Part shown: piece by piece, positions 15,099 to 28,270 of the stretch
Numbering within the stretch: position 1 is the first letter of the stretch
How the letters are laid out: each line of letters starts with the position of its first letter
Assembly (NCBI GenBank): GCA_022829145.1
Contig: CM040765.1
Coordinates: 11,576,292-11,640,291, forward strand
Length of the DNA: 64,000 nucleotides
Source of the DNA: Albula goreensis
Lineage: Eukaryota; Chordata; Actinopteri; Albuliformes; Albulidae
Direction: 5' to 3'
The notes under the pieces: generated by a model
Told to the model about the DNA's origin: nothing
Database searches by the model: none
Seen by the model: the letters and a program-made list of their open reading frames with translations, nothing else
Position numbers and translations under genes: made by a program

Positions 15099-18000
15099 TA
15101 GGCATGGGTAATAGATGATTCTTAAACATGATTCTAACACTACTTTAACAAAATGCATGATTAATTTTAACATCACAGATCACATTACGATTTGCAATCT
15201 CAAATGTACATTTTCTTTAGGCCTAATACAAAAAAACTAATGGGAATATTACATTTTTGATTACAGCATTATGTAAAATAGAATCTGTAAAAATATCAGA
15301 CAAGGCATGAATCTTTAGACCAAGTTCAGATGGTGGGTTTAATCCCTTGATTAGACTCAACAGGAGAGAAGTGGAGCTGGCTAAATAGAGATAGATTAGC
15401 GGATTCCCATAGTGACTGTCACCAGTCCACAGCCTCCACTCCTGTAATCTCAGCGCTCAATCGATCAACACCTCACAAACTGCTGTGAGAACAGTGCTTC
15501 TCTGTAGCCCTGGAGATCACAACATGTACCATAATTTCCCCCCAGAGGATTCTGGGGAGACAGCACTATGGAGGGCAGGAATGTATAGGCACACCCCAAT
15601 ACAACCCATACAGCATTATAGCCTCATGGGGAAAAATTTACAAAAACACTTTTCATGTCCAATCATCAGGAAGCACTGACATTTGACTGTCACTGAATGA
15701 CTATTAATTTTGGTTAATAAAATGTTAGCTAGGGCATAAAACAACAAACTAAAACATTTTTTTTTCAGTACAGACTTACCAGTGCTAGCCTGAATTAGCA
15801 AGCAGGTAGTATACACAACAGATACTTATATGAGAAAATATGAGCAAACCTGAAAGCTACATCCAGATTTACAGTAAGAAATATAAGCTAATGAATGCAA
15901 ACAATTTGTTTCCTGAGTAGAAATGATATTTGATTTATAAATTAGTGATTGATTTATACTTTTTTTAGGTCACAGCATGTCTCCTCAAGTACTGTGGTAC
16001 CTTCCTTGTCAGAAACAGAAATATACAAAGTTAGCAACAGGTCATCTTGAGCCTGAACCTCACTTTTAAGGTTTTCATAATATCAGTAAGTTAACCCCAT
16101 CTCTTCACCCACATCCAGGCCTGCAAAAATATATGAGCAGGCAAACCCACCATGAGAAATGTCAGGCCTAGCTCTGACATTCATTCCTGTCAGGAAAAGT
16201 CAGTCATATCTCTAAGACCTATGGTTTACCCACATTTACACAGTACATGGATTTTCCCACTCATATTATTTAACATGATGCTGACTGCATTTGACTAAAC
16301 AATTCCAAGTCCTTTGACCCCCAAGGAAACGACATTTTAAATTGAAAGTGGCTACCTGTAGCAAAACAAAAAGTGGACGATGGAAGCTAATGTACTACTA
16401 AAACTGTAGCCAAACAGTTGAATCCTATTGAAAACTGCTGAAAAAAAATCTAACAAAATATGTAATACAAGTAGCAGGCAAATCATCTCAAAAGAAGAAA
16501 AAATAGTATTTATCAGCTATTGGCAGACCCACAACCAATTCCAAGAAGTCTTAAAAAGCCATTTATCAGTTGGTTTTGTTGGCGAGACAATCTCTGGCCC
16601 TAGTTACACGACCAGAAAAATCTCTGCATTACGCAGCATGGCTGTAGGAGCAGGACCCCAGCAGAGCATTTGTGATTACTGGATCTTTTACAAATAACGA
16701 ATGAGCAAACACAGCATGAATAAATGAATCCCTATAATCAAAAAAAGAAAATGTCTTCTACAGGAAGAGAGGAGATGTTAAAGAGGAAGCTTTAAGACAT
16801 TTTCTCTGATTTCAGGTTAGATGATGGACTGACAAAACAAACAACCACCTGCAATCAATTTCACAAATTAATCAGCAATTATGAAGGCAAGCTTAAATTA
16901 TGTACAAAATAAAAGTGTGACATGGACCACATTTTTTTTTTAGTCATTGGTTGCAATATGAATTTATAATATAACAATCATAAAAAAATAAAAAGTAGGA
17001 ATGCATGACATCTAATGTAGAGACTATATGCATTAATGATTAAGAGCTTAGCTTACATCTGTTTATATATGACAGAGAATTACTCCCTTAAAAAAGCAGG
17101 CAAAAGTGTTACAGATCTTACTATGGAAATTTAGACAGAGCCATACCGGTTTCACACAGGTCAAAACTGAACCTAGCTTTTACCATGAAACGCTGCTTCT
17201 TGCTCGTAGTGGGTGAGGGGCCATGCTGGGCGTATAACATTAGAGACAAGTACTTCATGGCTTCCAATCTGTCTCATAAAATAATTACTCCTGTCCAGAG
17301 AATCAAATGGCCACAAATTACTGCCAACATGCGCTATCGCCATTACCTCCTCTGCTTTGAATGATGGGTCCCCAGTTGGTGTTTCTGACCAGCAGTTGAA
17401 TGAGAGGCCAACTCACTGAAGAAACGATGAGGCTCCCTGAACAGCAGATCCTTTGTAATCAGTTCACTCCAGCTCTGAGCTATATGGCTGAATACAACTA
17501 AATTCAACCCTCCACTGTTCAACACTGAGCTATGCCAGTGAATACAACAAAATCTCCCCTTCTGATTCATAAATAAGCATAGGATAAAATATGTGGCAAA
17601 TGAAACTAAGGAGGATTTCTTGACAATGTTCAGGATTAAGGATTAATAGACATATTGAGAGGAAGACAAGTGGCCGTCCTATTATATCAGTTGCCTTGTA
17701 AACCGTACCTTATTTTACAGTTATTTTAATATTTGTTACAAGAAACACAACAACTTAACCTTGGGCAAGCATCCTGGCTTCTGGTTTATAACTATTCTTT
17801 TTCGAAATCAGTGGAAAATGGAAATACCAGACACACTTATTAAATTCACAATCCAAAGCTCCTTCCAGCAAATCCTGCCTCTTAACTGTCAGCTTAAGAG
17901 TATCAGCATATGCACATATGGGAGTTTTAAGCTCTGTGTTAAATGGATACCAGAGTGCTGGAGCTGAATACCTGACCTACTAGACTTGAATTATGTTTGC

Positions 18001-20040
18001 AAACCCCAAACTATACATAAAACATGTATTTAAACATCATCCTGTTGCAGTAAAAAAAAAAAAATCATTCTACCTCAGAGTACACATATACCCACAGACT
18101 GCAGGTCATTTTGAAGGATCAATTTCAGATTCTTTTAATTTCAATCACCCAACCATGCAATTCTGCTCCATGAACTGATACACAGTAATGAAGTATCTGT
18201 TACAACACTCACAGCTATGAGATTATATATATATGAATTTATAACAAGGTTTGATGTCTCCTGGAAATATACAGGGCTCAACATCCCCACTGTTCTGCTG
18301 TTCCCCTTGAGGCCAGTTAATCAACCTTTTTTTCTTGGCCAGCAGACTTCAGAATTCCAGAACAGAAAAAAAAAAACTTTTCAAAAGATGCATTGACAAA
18401 TTCACTCTCAAGGTCATTCTGCTTTGGAAAACACGTCTTACAAACATGGGCACGACTGAAATGTGGTCTTCTGATGTTTCATGTGTTTTCTTGTTTTTAA
18501 CAACATACATAACACCAGTGTTTGAGAAGTGAGGGTTTGGTTTCCAGGTAAAGACAAGGAGCTCTCCAGTCTGCATGAAAGCTTCATGAGTTTTATGACT
18601 CACAAATTAACCAGTATTTCATTGTAGTAAGCAAGGCTATGATATAAAGATCCTAAGAAGGACAGCTGGGAAAGCACACTTCCCAGATGAGCACAGATTT
18701 AAGGAACAGTGACACTAGATTCCACACGCAAATCACAGAATTACAAAAATTCAGCAAGTAACTGAATGCATATTTTTTTTTTTTGCCTAATTTCAGAAAT
18801 GTCAATTATTTCAGACTTCCTATGCAGTAAGATTATAGCCATAAATATCCATAAAGCTATTCATCCATTTGGCAAGCCTAGGAAGCACTTGTGTAATTAA
18901 ATCAGAAAATCTAGGCTACTAGAGCCTAAATACTGTTGAAGATGGATAAAGTTACAATGACGAAACAGTATTACCTTGTTGAAAAAAACAGTAGTCGAGA
19001 TGAAATTTACCTTTGTGTTTTCAGTTAACCTTACAGAATTTCAAGATAAACTATTTTTGCAAATTTATCTGAGTGTCAAGCCCAAACATAAAAATATTGT
19101 GTCATATATAACATAAATACTTTTGTATAAAAAACAGGTTTGTTTATTAACATGATTACATGAACAATATCCCTATTGGCTGTTGTTATTGTAATGTAGA
19201 CTATATGAAATGAGATAGTATTGTTGACGATTCCACTTTCACTCCTAAAAGCAGTATAGATGTGCTTGCATTTTCCCAGAGCACGTAGCAGTCAGAAGGC
19301 ACGAAAGGAAATGAGTAGTGACGCTGATATTGATCCTGTGCAGTACTGTGCACTGTGCTACAGGACCCAGTGACACTCATGCCTCCTAATTACATAACAC
19401 AGTCCCACTGCCCTGCCGCTGACCTGCAACCACCCAAACAATGCAGCAAGGACAGAGGGCTACCAAACAAAACTGCTTACCCAGACTTTCATGCTTTATG
19501 TGAATATGATTAAGCTGAATCTATTGTATGTATTGGTATTGTATGGACTCCTCAAATGATTTGACAAAATATTTAAAAATTCAATCCATACAGCACTTGC
19601 CATCAGGAAGCCACTTAAATTCTTAAATTTCACTAAAGACATGGATAGGAAACCAACTGGCTGAAAGTATTGGCAGTGGTAAAAATGCTGTGGACATTAG
19701 AGCTCATATCTCCACATCTCTAGATATTTCTTAATTAAAGGAGGCATAATGTCCAATCACAGAAATTACAGTTTTGTGGGAGAGAAGGTAAAGAGAGTGT
19801 TCATCGCACTCCCAGGACTGTGTTTGTCCTCACACCGACCTAAAACAGGGAAAAACTTCACAGCTCCTGAATATGATTTTTCTTTTTCTTTTTTTTTAAC
19901 AATAACAACTTCCTATCACATTGTGACTGGGACACAGTGCTAGAGGTGCAGCCATGGAGAAGGATGCCTCACCCAGCAATAACAGGATTAGCCCCCCTCA
20001 TACCCCATATGTGTCATCAAAAGGAATTCCTTTAGTCTGA

Positions 20041-20345
20041 TTTCCCCGGTGGGCAGGGTAGGGTGGGGCGAGGTGGGACGGGATTGGGCCGCTCCTTGGT
20101 CGCAGCAGTCTCCCTCATAACCCTGGTGAAGAGCTGGGGCCTGACGTGGTCACCGGCGCTTTCTTCCCCGTTCCCCCCTCAGCTCCAGCCTGACATTTGG
20201 CCCAATCTCCTGGGACCCATGCAGAAAAATGGAGTTACCCAAGGAGCACGCTGTACATTCCACAAAGCCACGTACTGTGTCTTAGCACAGACGGACACGC
20301 TGCGTTAAAACCACAGCGCCGGATAATAGAATAACACCCCCTGTT
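20041..20345 (+). other. GC-rich intronic patch with G-quadruplex motif
   Basis: At 20051-20088 the plus strand has seven runs of three or more G separated by loops of one to six bases (GGGCAGGGTAGGGTGGGG, then GGG-AC-GGG-ATT-GGG). The following 250 bases are unusually GC-rich and contain several CpGs. No convincing exon is seen; the 81-codon plus-strand frame is not recognised. Confidence 0.6.
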
Positions 20346-22970
20346 TTGTCTGGGGAGGAGGGGGAGCATCCGAAACACTGTCATTCATATGTTACATCTT
20401 TAGTGTCGCCACCAAGGAGACCACAACTCTATATGTCAAGCCTAATGCACTACACTTTGGGGACTGACTTATCAGAATGAAAAATGGAGAACATGCACAC
20501 TATAAGACATCAACAATGGAAATGATCCACTGTTATTTGACAAAACGCAAAAGAAATAATGTTTAATTCAGAAAAATAATAAAGACATTTAAACCCTGTG
20601 TTGTTTTTGTTGTCTTTTTTAATCATTCATGTTTTACAGTATCTGCTGTTGAACAATATCATTCTTCATGGAATTGTTAATATTTCAAAATCCTTTATTA
20701 AAAATTTAAAGCAGCTCCACAATGTTTTATTTACATACTTGAGTAATACAATCTTGGCCTGTAAGATAAAACTAATGAGATTCTTTGTGCAAGAGTCTGT
20801 GAATGAGTGCCATCTCCCTCTCCTATGCACAGAGCAGAAAACCTTGATGATTAGCTTTTGAAATTATGCTCAAGGGCAAATCCAATTCACAACTACAGTG
20901 TTTTTGTGCCTGATGAGCTTGACACAGCACAGAAAACAGCACGGTTTCTTTTAATTTTGTACAACTTCTCCTAAACACCATGCAGTTTGTGGATCATACA
21001 AACAAGAGCATGGCATGCTGCTATGCCAACTGAACCATGAATTTACCCAGCTAAGTGACACTAATTAAAAATCTTAGCAGCCTCTTAAACACCTGACAAA
21101 CAGAATAAATACTGCATGCAGTCTGTGTGGCGTGTGCCAGCAGGAACACTGTAGACAGAAATCCAGCAGCTGCCTGTAAGAGCTTGTGAAGTAACTCTAT
21201 GAGCAAAGCATTATGAGATACAAAAGCATACTGCTGACCAAAATGTGATGCACAGCTTTATAATGTCACTTCCATCTCTCATGTGGTCACTTCCTCTTAT
21301 CCACAATGTAGCACAAACTAACTTCAGTCCTCTTCATTTGTCTAACCCTATTTCTTCAATTAATTCTCATTCCCTTTCTTTCGAGAGCCTCAGTTTTTCA
21401 TATTCACATATACTTTCTTCACAAAGCCAATAATGGGATAAAATTTTAAGTTCCATTGACTGGAGTATCTGCTGACACTAGATCAGAATACACAGTAACT
21501 GGGTATATTTTACTTAATGCAGAAGCAAAGCTGCTACTAACAGTCAATATGTATCATGGGATATTAAGTGAACAAGTACTTGGCATACTGCTCTACCCTT
21601 TATCAATATTTTGAATAAGTGAACTAATTAAGTATTTTAGCTATTCAAAAAGGTCAACATCTACATCATCTATCCTATGACCTAAACGCAGACCACTCTT
21701 CACTTAGCCTATTGTTAAACTACAATAACAGGTTATATAATTTTTATTTACCTGAGAGACTTGATTTTTATGAAGAGTGCACACCCTTTCATTTACTTTG
21801 CACATCAGCCATTTTTATTAATTCCCATAATCTTAACATGTAACTCAATGTTATATGAAGAAAAGGTGTGGATGATAATTATAAATTACCAGTTGTAGCC
21901 GGACACCGATTACAGCTGTATGAAATTCAGGCTGCAGTAAAACGATCAAGAACAACCACAAAGGAAAATGCTTGAGTGCAAACTCTCTCTGAATATAAAA
22001 TGCAGAAACTTAACATAAAAATTCCAGCCACTATCGTCTAAAAATCTCAACAGACAGTGTCAGGCACTTCATTTGCAGGTACCTACTCCCTAATGCCTTC
22101 CTCTTCTACGCAGCTCAGACTTTCTTCTGTGCTAAACCCAGAAAAAACACCTGCCATTCCCTCTCACATTCCTCATCTCAAATTCTCCTCCAGCACCAAA
22201 GTCAGGTTAATTGCAGTCATTTTTACATTGGCAGTAACTCACAGACACGAGCGCACAGTAACAATTGGCAGTGAAATGAGAACAGGCGTCCTTGTTCCCA
22301 CAACTGGGAGAGAGATAACAAATGTAAGGGAGATTGAATGCAAATATCCATAAATAAAAGCCAATAGAAAACAGTGACAAAATGTAATGTTTTGGCCATT
22401 TGACCTCATTAGCCAAACATGCTCCTGTCATATTTCTAGTGAGCACACTTTCATGTTACGCACACACATGGAAAGGCATTGTGCCATACACCCGACATCA
22501 TAGGGGGACTGCACCCTCCCCTCTCTTTCAGAAAAATCTGACTATGTGGTCCCTTACCAGAAATGCTCATCAGTCCTTCTTAATCCTTGAGATCTCTCTA
22601 TATGTATAAATGGATTAGAAAATACTGTAATCATCTGTCTGGTTCATTACCATACAGTATCCTATAGATTCCAAGATCAATGCACAGCTAGCTTCATGCA
22701 TGTTAAAAATTTGATGAACAGCAAGAATAAATGAATAAAAATTATAAAGCACATTTTATACTACTTTAGCAACCTACATGTTACAGTATGTAATACATGT
22801 TCACAGCATCACTATTAATGTTTTAACTGGTATCCCATGGATGTGTAATGGAAGCATATACACATAACTACAATTACTGACCTTATGATTAGTGATGAAT
22901 TTGCTAATATCTACGACAGAACTGTGATATTACCTAATGGAGGAAAAAGTACCATCTTCCTTTATGAAGC

Positions 22971-23009
22971 ATTTATTTATTTATTTGTTTGTTTATTTAT
23001 CTGTTTATG
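22971..23009 (+). repeat. (TTTA)n/(TTTG)n microsatellite
   Basis: ATTTATTTATTTATTT is followed by two TTTG units and more TTTA. It is a simple tetranucleotide repeat in the large intron. Confidence 0.9.
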
Positions 23010-23598
23010 AGTGCATGCCTGGTGCAGTAAAGGTCCTTTCCAAATTTAGAGGGTATTCCAAACTTTAGGTTGCTGGTATTTAAGTACAGCTGCTGCCAAT
23101 ATTGTAACGATACTGCAAAACATCCAGAACTCACAGAACAGACAGAATGCAGACGGACAAACTGGAGTCCTATCTGTTACGCATCTTTTACGTGCCAAGT
23201 TATTTTTATAAGAGTTATTCCAAACCACAAGCGTTTACAGTATGATTACACCAGCATATTAGAGAGCTCGAGTAATCCCTGAATGTAGGCTAAATTGCCA
23301 AAGTGTAATATAATGTAATTCACCCTCCCATGGTGCATTCACACATACGGCTCAAAATGCACATTGTCAGTTGTCATTGTGCCACTCAATCCTTTAGATA
23401 AGACATGTTCTGCATGGGTGCAGAAGAAGGGCAGTGTATTCCTAAGAACATTGAAAATATGTTTGAAATTTTATCATTTCAGTTTTAATGTGATGTATGT
23501 ACACTACACAGATTCCACTATTGTGTAAAACAAGATAAAAAACCTTTGTGTTGTGCTGTCTTTGATATTTTGTAATAGTGGCACATTGTATACAATAT

Positions 23599-23630
23599 CC
23601 CTACCCCCCTAACCCTCCGCCCCCCCACCC
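23599..23630 (-). other. G-quadruplex-prone tract on the foxp2 sense strand
   Basis: The plus strand is C-rich (CCCTACCCCCCTAACCC, then CCGCCCCCCCACCC). The minus strand, which has the sense of foxp2 RNA, therefore has five G-runs with loops of one to four bases. It lies about 0.9 kb downstream of the exon 2 donor. Confidence 0.6.
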
Positions 23631-23960
23631 ACACACACACACACCCGAGCAGAGCCTAAATTAAAGCTAAAGGGGGTGTGGGGTGACTGCTGGTATGGAG
23701 TGGATGTGTGATGATGAATTGGGGTTTAAGCCCCAGTGACTCTGTGATGGTGTTGTAATGATGACCACCCTGCCCCCCCCATCATACCAGCTGGGGTTGG
23801 GGTGCAGAATGGGCCTGAAGGCCTGGTTCCACCCCACTCCACCCTGCCCCTCCCCCTCACAGACACCCGCATGTCACATCCCTGCCTCCTGCAGCACGGC
23901 AGGGGCTATGGGACTCCATCACCATCATCATCGTCAACATAAGAATCATCAACATCACAG
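23631..23960. other. GC-rich intronic stretch with nested inverted repeats
   Basis: GCTGGTATG (23689-23697) pairs with CATACCAGC (23783-23791). Inside the loop, TGGGG (23720-23724) pairs with CCCCA (23731-23735). A CAT-repeat-like stretch follows near 23913-23950. A plus-strand acceptor-like CCTCCCCCTCACAG ends near 23860. No exon partner was found. Confidence 0.4.
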
Positions 23961-24213
23961 CTCAGGAAACCCCAAGCAAGAACTTTGCGGTGAACAAATG
24001 TCCTGAGCACATGTCCTGAGTCAACAAGATGACTGACAAACAAATACAGCAAACAATAAAAGCAAAACTCTCCTAAAACACTGAACACAAATGCAAGTGT
24101 TCAGAGAAGTAGATGCATGCCTTGTACAAATTTACATGTCCCTAGAATCATTATTATGTCTTTTAAGCAATAGGTCTGCCTCTTGGGTTTTTTGGCAGGG
24201 TAAGAGCCAGTTG

Positions 24214-24232
24214 GGAGCCCTCTGGTGGTCAC
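24214..24232 (-). promoter_or_regulatory. CTCF-type binding motif
   Basis: The minus strand reads GTGACCACCAGAGGGCTCC. This matches the core CTCF consensus (CCACYAGRKGGC) at every core position. It lies about 330 bases downstream of the exon 2 donor, in the first coding intron. CTCF sites of this quality often anchor chromatin loops. Occupancy cannot be judged from sequence. Confidence 0.6.
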
Positions 24233-24489
24233 TTTAATATTGCAGCCCATGCAAGCTGGCTCTCGGTCCCCTCACGCAACGCATTACGCACATACACGTG
24301 CACATACACGCAGCAGAAGCCTCAGCGCCACGGCAAAAGCAGCCCATCAGTCCAAATCTATCCGCTTCCTCCACTCTCTCAGCTCTGAGGACATACCCAT
24401 GACCCAGCTCAATCAATCAAACAAGCAGACAAAAACCATGCCATAACCTTACGAGCTCTGTGCCATCTCCACCCTGCGCGCCAAAGCTA

Positions 24490-24736
<247 letters not shown>

Positions 24737-27700
24737 CTAGAAGTGATTAAGAGGCACCAATTAATGCTCCTGTTACACCCTTTGCACTTGCAGTATTTAA
24801 GATGCTCCCGTTCTGCAGATTAAAAGCATTAGAGGGAGGGGGGTTGATGCAAGAGACATTATGCCTTCATTGAATAAATGAAGCAATAAAAATACACATG
24901 AGTGTATGTTATATGCACAGCCTCTGTGTATGATGGGTATTTTTATGGTAATCAGCCATGCAGTTGGCACAAAGAAATGTCGACAAGAAAGGAGTGCTCA
25001 AGTGTTTTACTGCGATTCTGTAAAACAGTTTAAAGCGTACTCATACATACACACACGCACCTGTGTGACGTGCACACACATGCACACAAAAGCACAAAAG
25101 CCTCTGCCACTGCCTGACAACGCTGGCTGAGTATACAGCCTTAGTTAACACTGAGAGTCTTTATTCTGTCAAGACTTTACAGTGTGCCCTATGCAGAGGG
25201 AATGGTTTAATGACGCACAGCTAATCATGCAAAATTAAAATTTGTGAGGGGGTTACAAATCATACCGTATAGCCCTGTGATGAATGATATAATGTTCTTG
25301 TCTTTCTTCTGTGGCTAAATAAAAAGTGTCTGGGAGGCTGCTGGTGAAATAGCTAGTGTGTCACACTCTGGCTACTGTTTTTTTTTAATCAAACTCCATG
25401 TACTCATTTATTTGTGTGACGTTTAAAACATTAAACACCGTGCTTCCTGGGAAGCAATTAAGTTACTGAGTGAGCTGGGGTCTAACTCTTCTTCTGAAGA
25501 TGACTTAAACCTCAATTTAAAACAAAATAACCGGCAAATAAATGAAAGATATAAAATTCATGTGCCTGGCATGTATTAGATATGAAAGCTGAAAATAAAA
25601 ATCTATCAAGAATACCACTAACGATTGTGCTAAAAACAGCATCAATTATGCATATTACCGCCTCTATGGTAATAAATGTTTCATCATTTTCACTGCATAA
25701 ATGCACTGTACTTTAGGCAGAGCGATGAGGAGCCCTGCCAGGATCAGTCGAAATCCTCACAATAAAATAAAGACCCACTCTGACCCAACAAATGTGCTTT
25801 CAAGGTGTGACCCGCATGCATAATACACAAGAGAAGCCTCTTCATTTTAAAGGAAGTTTGCACCACATTTCTGCCATTCAAAAAAGCCTAATTCATAGTG
25901 CACCTCAACAGCAAAACACACTATGATTAATCTTATATATGGAAATAAATATGTTGTGAAGAGTTAATATTTCAGGGATTATGATCTATGTTTTTGCTAT
26001 TATTTTTGTATTGTTTGGATACATGTTTCTTTTTGCTACACTAAATATGAGGCACAGTGCATCCATAGAACATTTGTGAATTAACACACATAAGATAAGA
26101 TGCTCCATACCACAGAGGGGAACTATAAGCCAGGGCTGGTTTTAGCATATATGCTGCAAGGCAGTGTCGCCATACACATGTAAAGCACGTGTGCACTCTC
26201 AGCCTACAAATTCCAGACAGACACTTTAAGGATGTTCACAGCAAGAATAAACAGGATATAAGTTAAACAAACAAGAGTTCTGTTACACACTGGATGACAG
26301 CTGCCCTGCCTTCCCACAGTAAATAAGTGCTGAAGCAGATGTGTTGACTGTATCAGCGGTGTTAAACAGGGCATTGAACATTAGCCGAGACAGAAAATGC
26401 AGTGAACAGGACAACGGGTGATGAATCTCACCAGAAGAACACAAAGCCAGCACGGAGATCAGCCAGCTAATAAGTATTCAAATGAGGCATAAATTTTACA
26501 TGCCTGATGTTTAAAATATTCAGACAAAGGGGTTCTGATTGCCTTCACTACTTACATGAAAATTCAAATGGAGACTTAACAACAGTGAGCATGCCGAAAA
26601 CTTGAGAGATACATGAGGAGGGAAATGTCATTAAAATATCAAAATGTGTGGGATATTTGTGAAAAAGGAATCTTATTTTGTAAGAAAAAAATATTTCAAA
26701 CAGAAAATAATAACTAGAGGCCATTTGATTCTGTTTTATTCAACAAAAAGGAATGTTTTGTAGAAGAAAAAGAGGACACCACTTGAACCAGGATTACTTC
26801 TCAATCCTGACCTAAAAGCAGGACTTGCAATTTGACTTTTTTTTTAAGATTTGACTTGAAATACAGAAACAAAAACATGTATCATGGATTTTAGCTCTTT
26901 TTAATGATTCAATAGCCACTTCTGAGGTCTGAGGCCATCTGCTCTATCAGATGAAATAATCTTCAACCAGTCAACATCTGTCCTTAACTCTGACACAAAA
27001 TTGAACACAAGTGTTCATTTTTTTGTCTTCCATAAACATAGTTCGCCAAGTTCAGCGTTCACTAAAACCAAGAAAACACACAAGAATTTGCTGGCTTAAA
27101 AAAAAAAAAAGGCCAAACACACCGATGCAAGGGTTAAGTCTGATGAATCCAGCATGTTCTTTGCTCTTCATAACACCAGAGACCTGTTTTAATTAAAGGA
27201 CTATGGGTAGCACCCAGACCTGGGAGTGATTAAATCGATTACGTAGACTTCCCCAGTCTCCCCACCCCAATCTGATATGTTAAATGCACAGATAGCCTGT
27301 CTGGTAACATTTCAGCTGGAAATGCAGTATGATGGCTTCACTGTGGAGGTGAATGTCAGTCCACAGCAAAAAGACAGATGAGAATCACACACTGAGTGCT
27401 GGCCCTGTGTGTCTTCCCTCCACAGGGCTGCGGGACCCCAGACTGTCCCTGGCAGATCCTGCAGTGAGTAGCTGTTCCCAGAACTTCTCTTCCTAAACCA
27501 GCCTGACTGGAAGGTTACTGGGTGTGACAGTATTTACTTGGAGAGTTGTGCAGTTACAGGGGGTATAATGGATGGTGGCTCACTCAGGTTTACCCAAGAG
27601 TGAGTGAAGCATGAGCCGTTCTCCATGTGTTTGACATCTTTCAAGCGGCTATAATCCAGCATGAAACACACCCAACGACGCGGCCCTTTTCCTGTACACA

Positions 27701-27899
27701 TAATCTTCCAATTAAGGCAGTCTGGCTGCTTATTACATAAATTAGTACATCAGGGGACTGGTATTGTCACTGCGGTTTAAATTCTATGGCTTCTGTTTAG
27801 ATCGCTTATAAAATCACAGTTACAGACGACTCTAACTTCCTACATGTTAAAATACATGCTAAAATACAGACTGAGGTTTTTTTTTTTTTTTAGTCAAGC

Positions 27900-28270
27900 T
27901 GGGCGGTTCACCTCTGTAGCTTAAGGAAGAGAGAGGGGCAGGTTTGACGTTGACGCGAGACATTACTACATCTTCTTGTCAGTGAAACAATGCTCGCTGT
28001 TCTTTGAAGGCGTCTCTTCTTTTTGACACGTTTCTGTAATGAGAAGCATGCGTGTTATCCCTGCTCAGTGTAAATGTTTGCGTTTGAATCCGACACGCTG
28101 CAGATCAGTCATTTCCTTCACCGGGGGCCCCGTGCGTCTAAAACAGGAACCTGCCGGCGCTGGGCCGACCTGGAGACGCGCTTGTTTGGGAGAAAGTCAG
28201 CGGGCAAAAATGTGAGTGGGAAAGGGGTGAGACTGTGGGCCAGATGTTTGGCACACTTGGTCCTTCATGT
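27900..28270. promoter_or_regulatory. CpG-rich patch, possible foxp2 5' exon or promoter
   Basis: About sixteen CpGs occur within roughly 300 bases (for example CTGCCGGCGCTGGGCCGACC) in AT-rich surroundings. The patch lies about 3.2 kb upstream of exon 2 in the direction of foxp2 transcription. A good minus-strand donor, CAGAG/GTGAAC, occurs after 27912, so a noncoding first exon starting within the patch could splice to exon 2. A plus-strand donor-like AAAAAT/GTGAGT also occurs near 28211. The open frame on the plus strand (28074-28274) is probably a by-product of GC content. No core promoter motif is clear. Confidence 0.33.
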
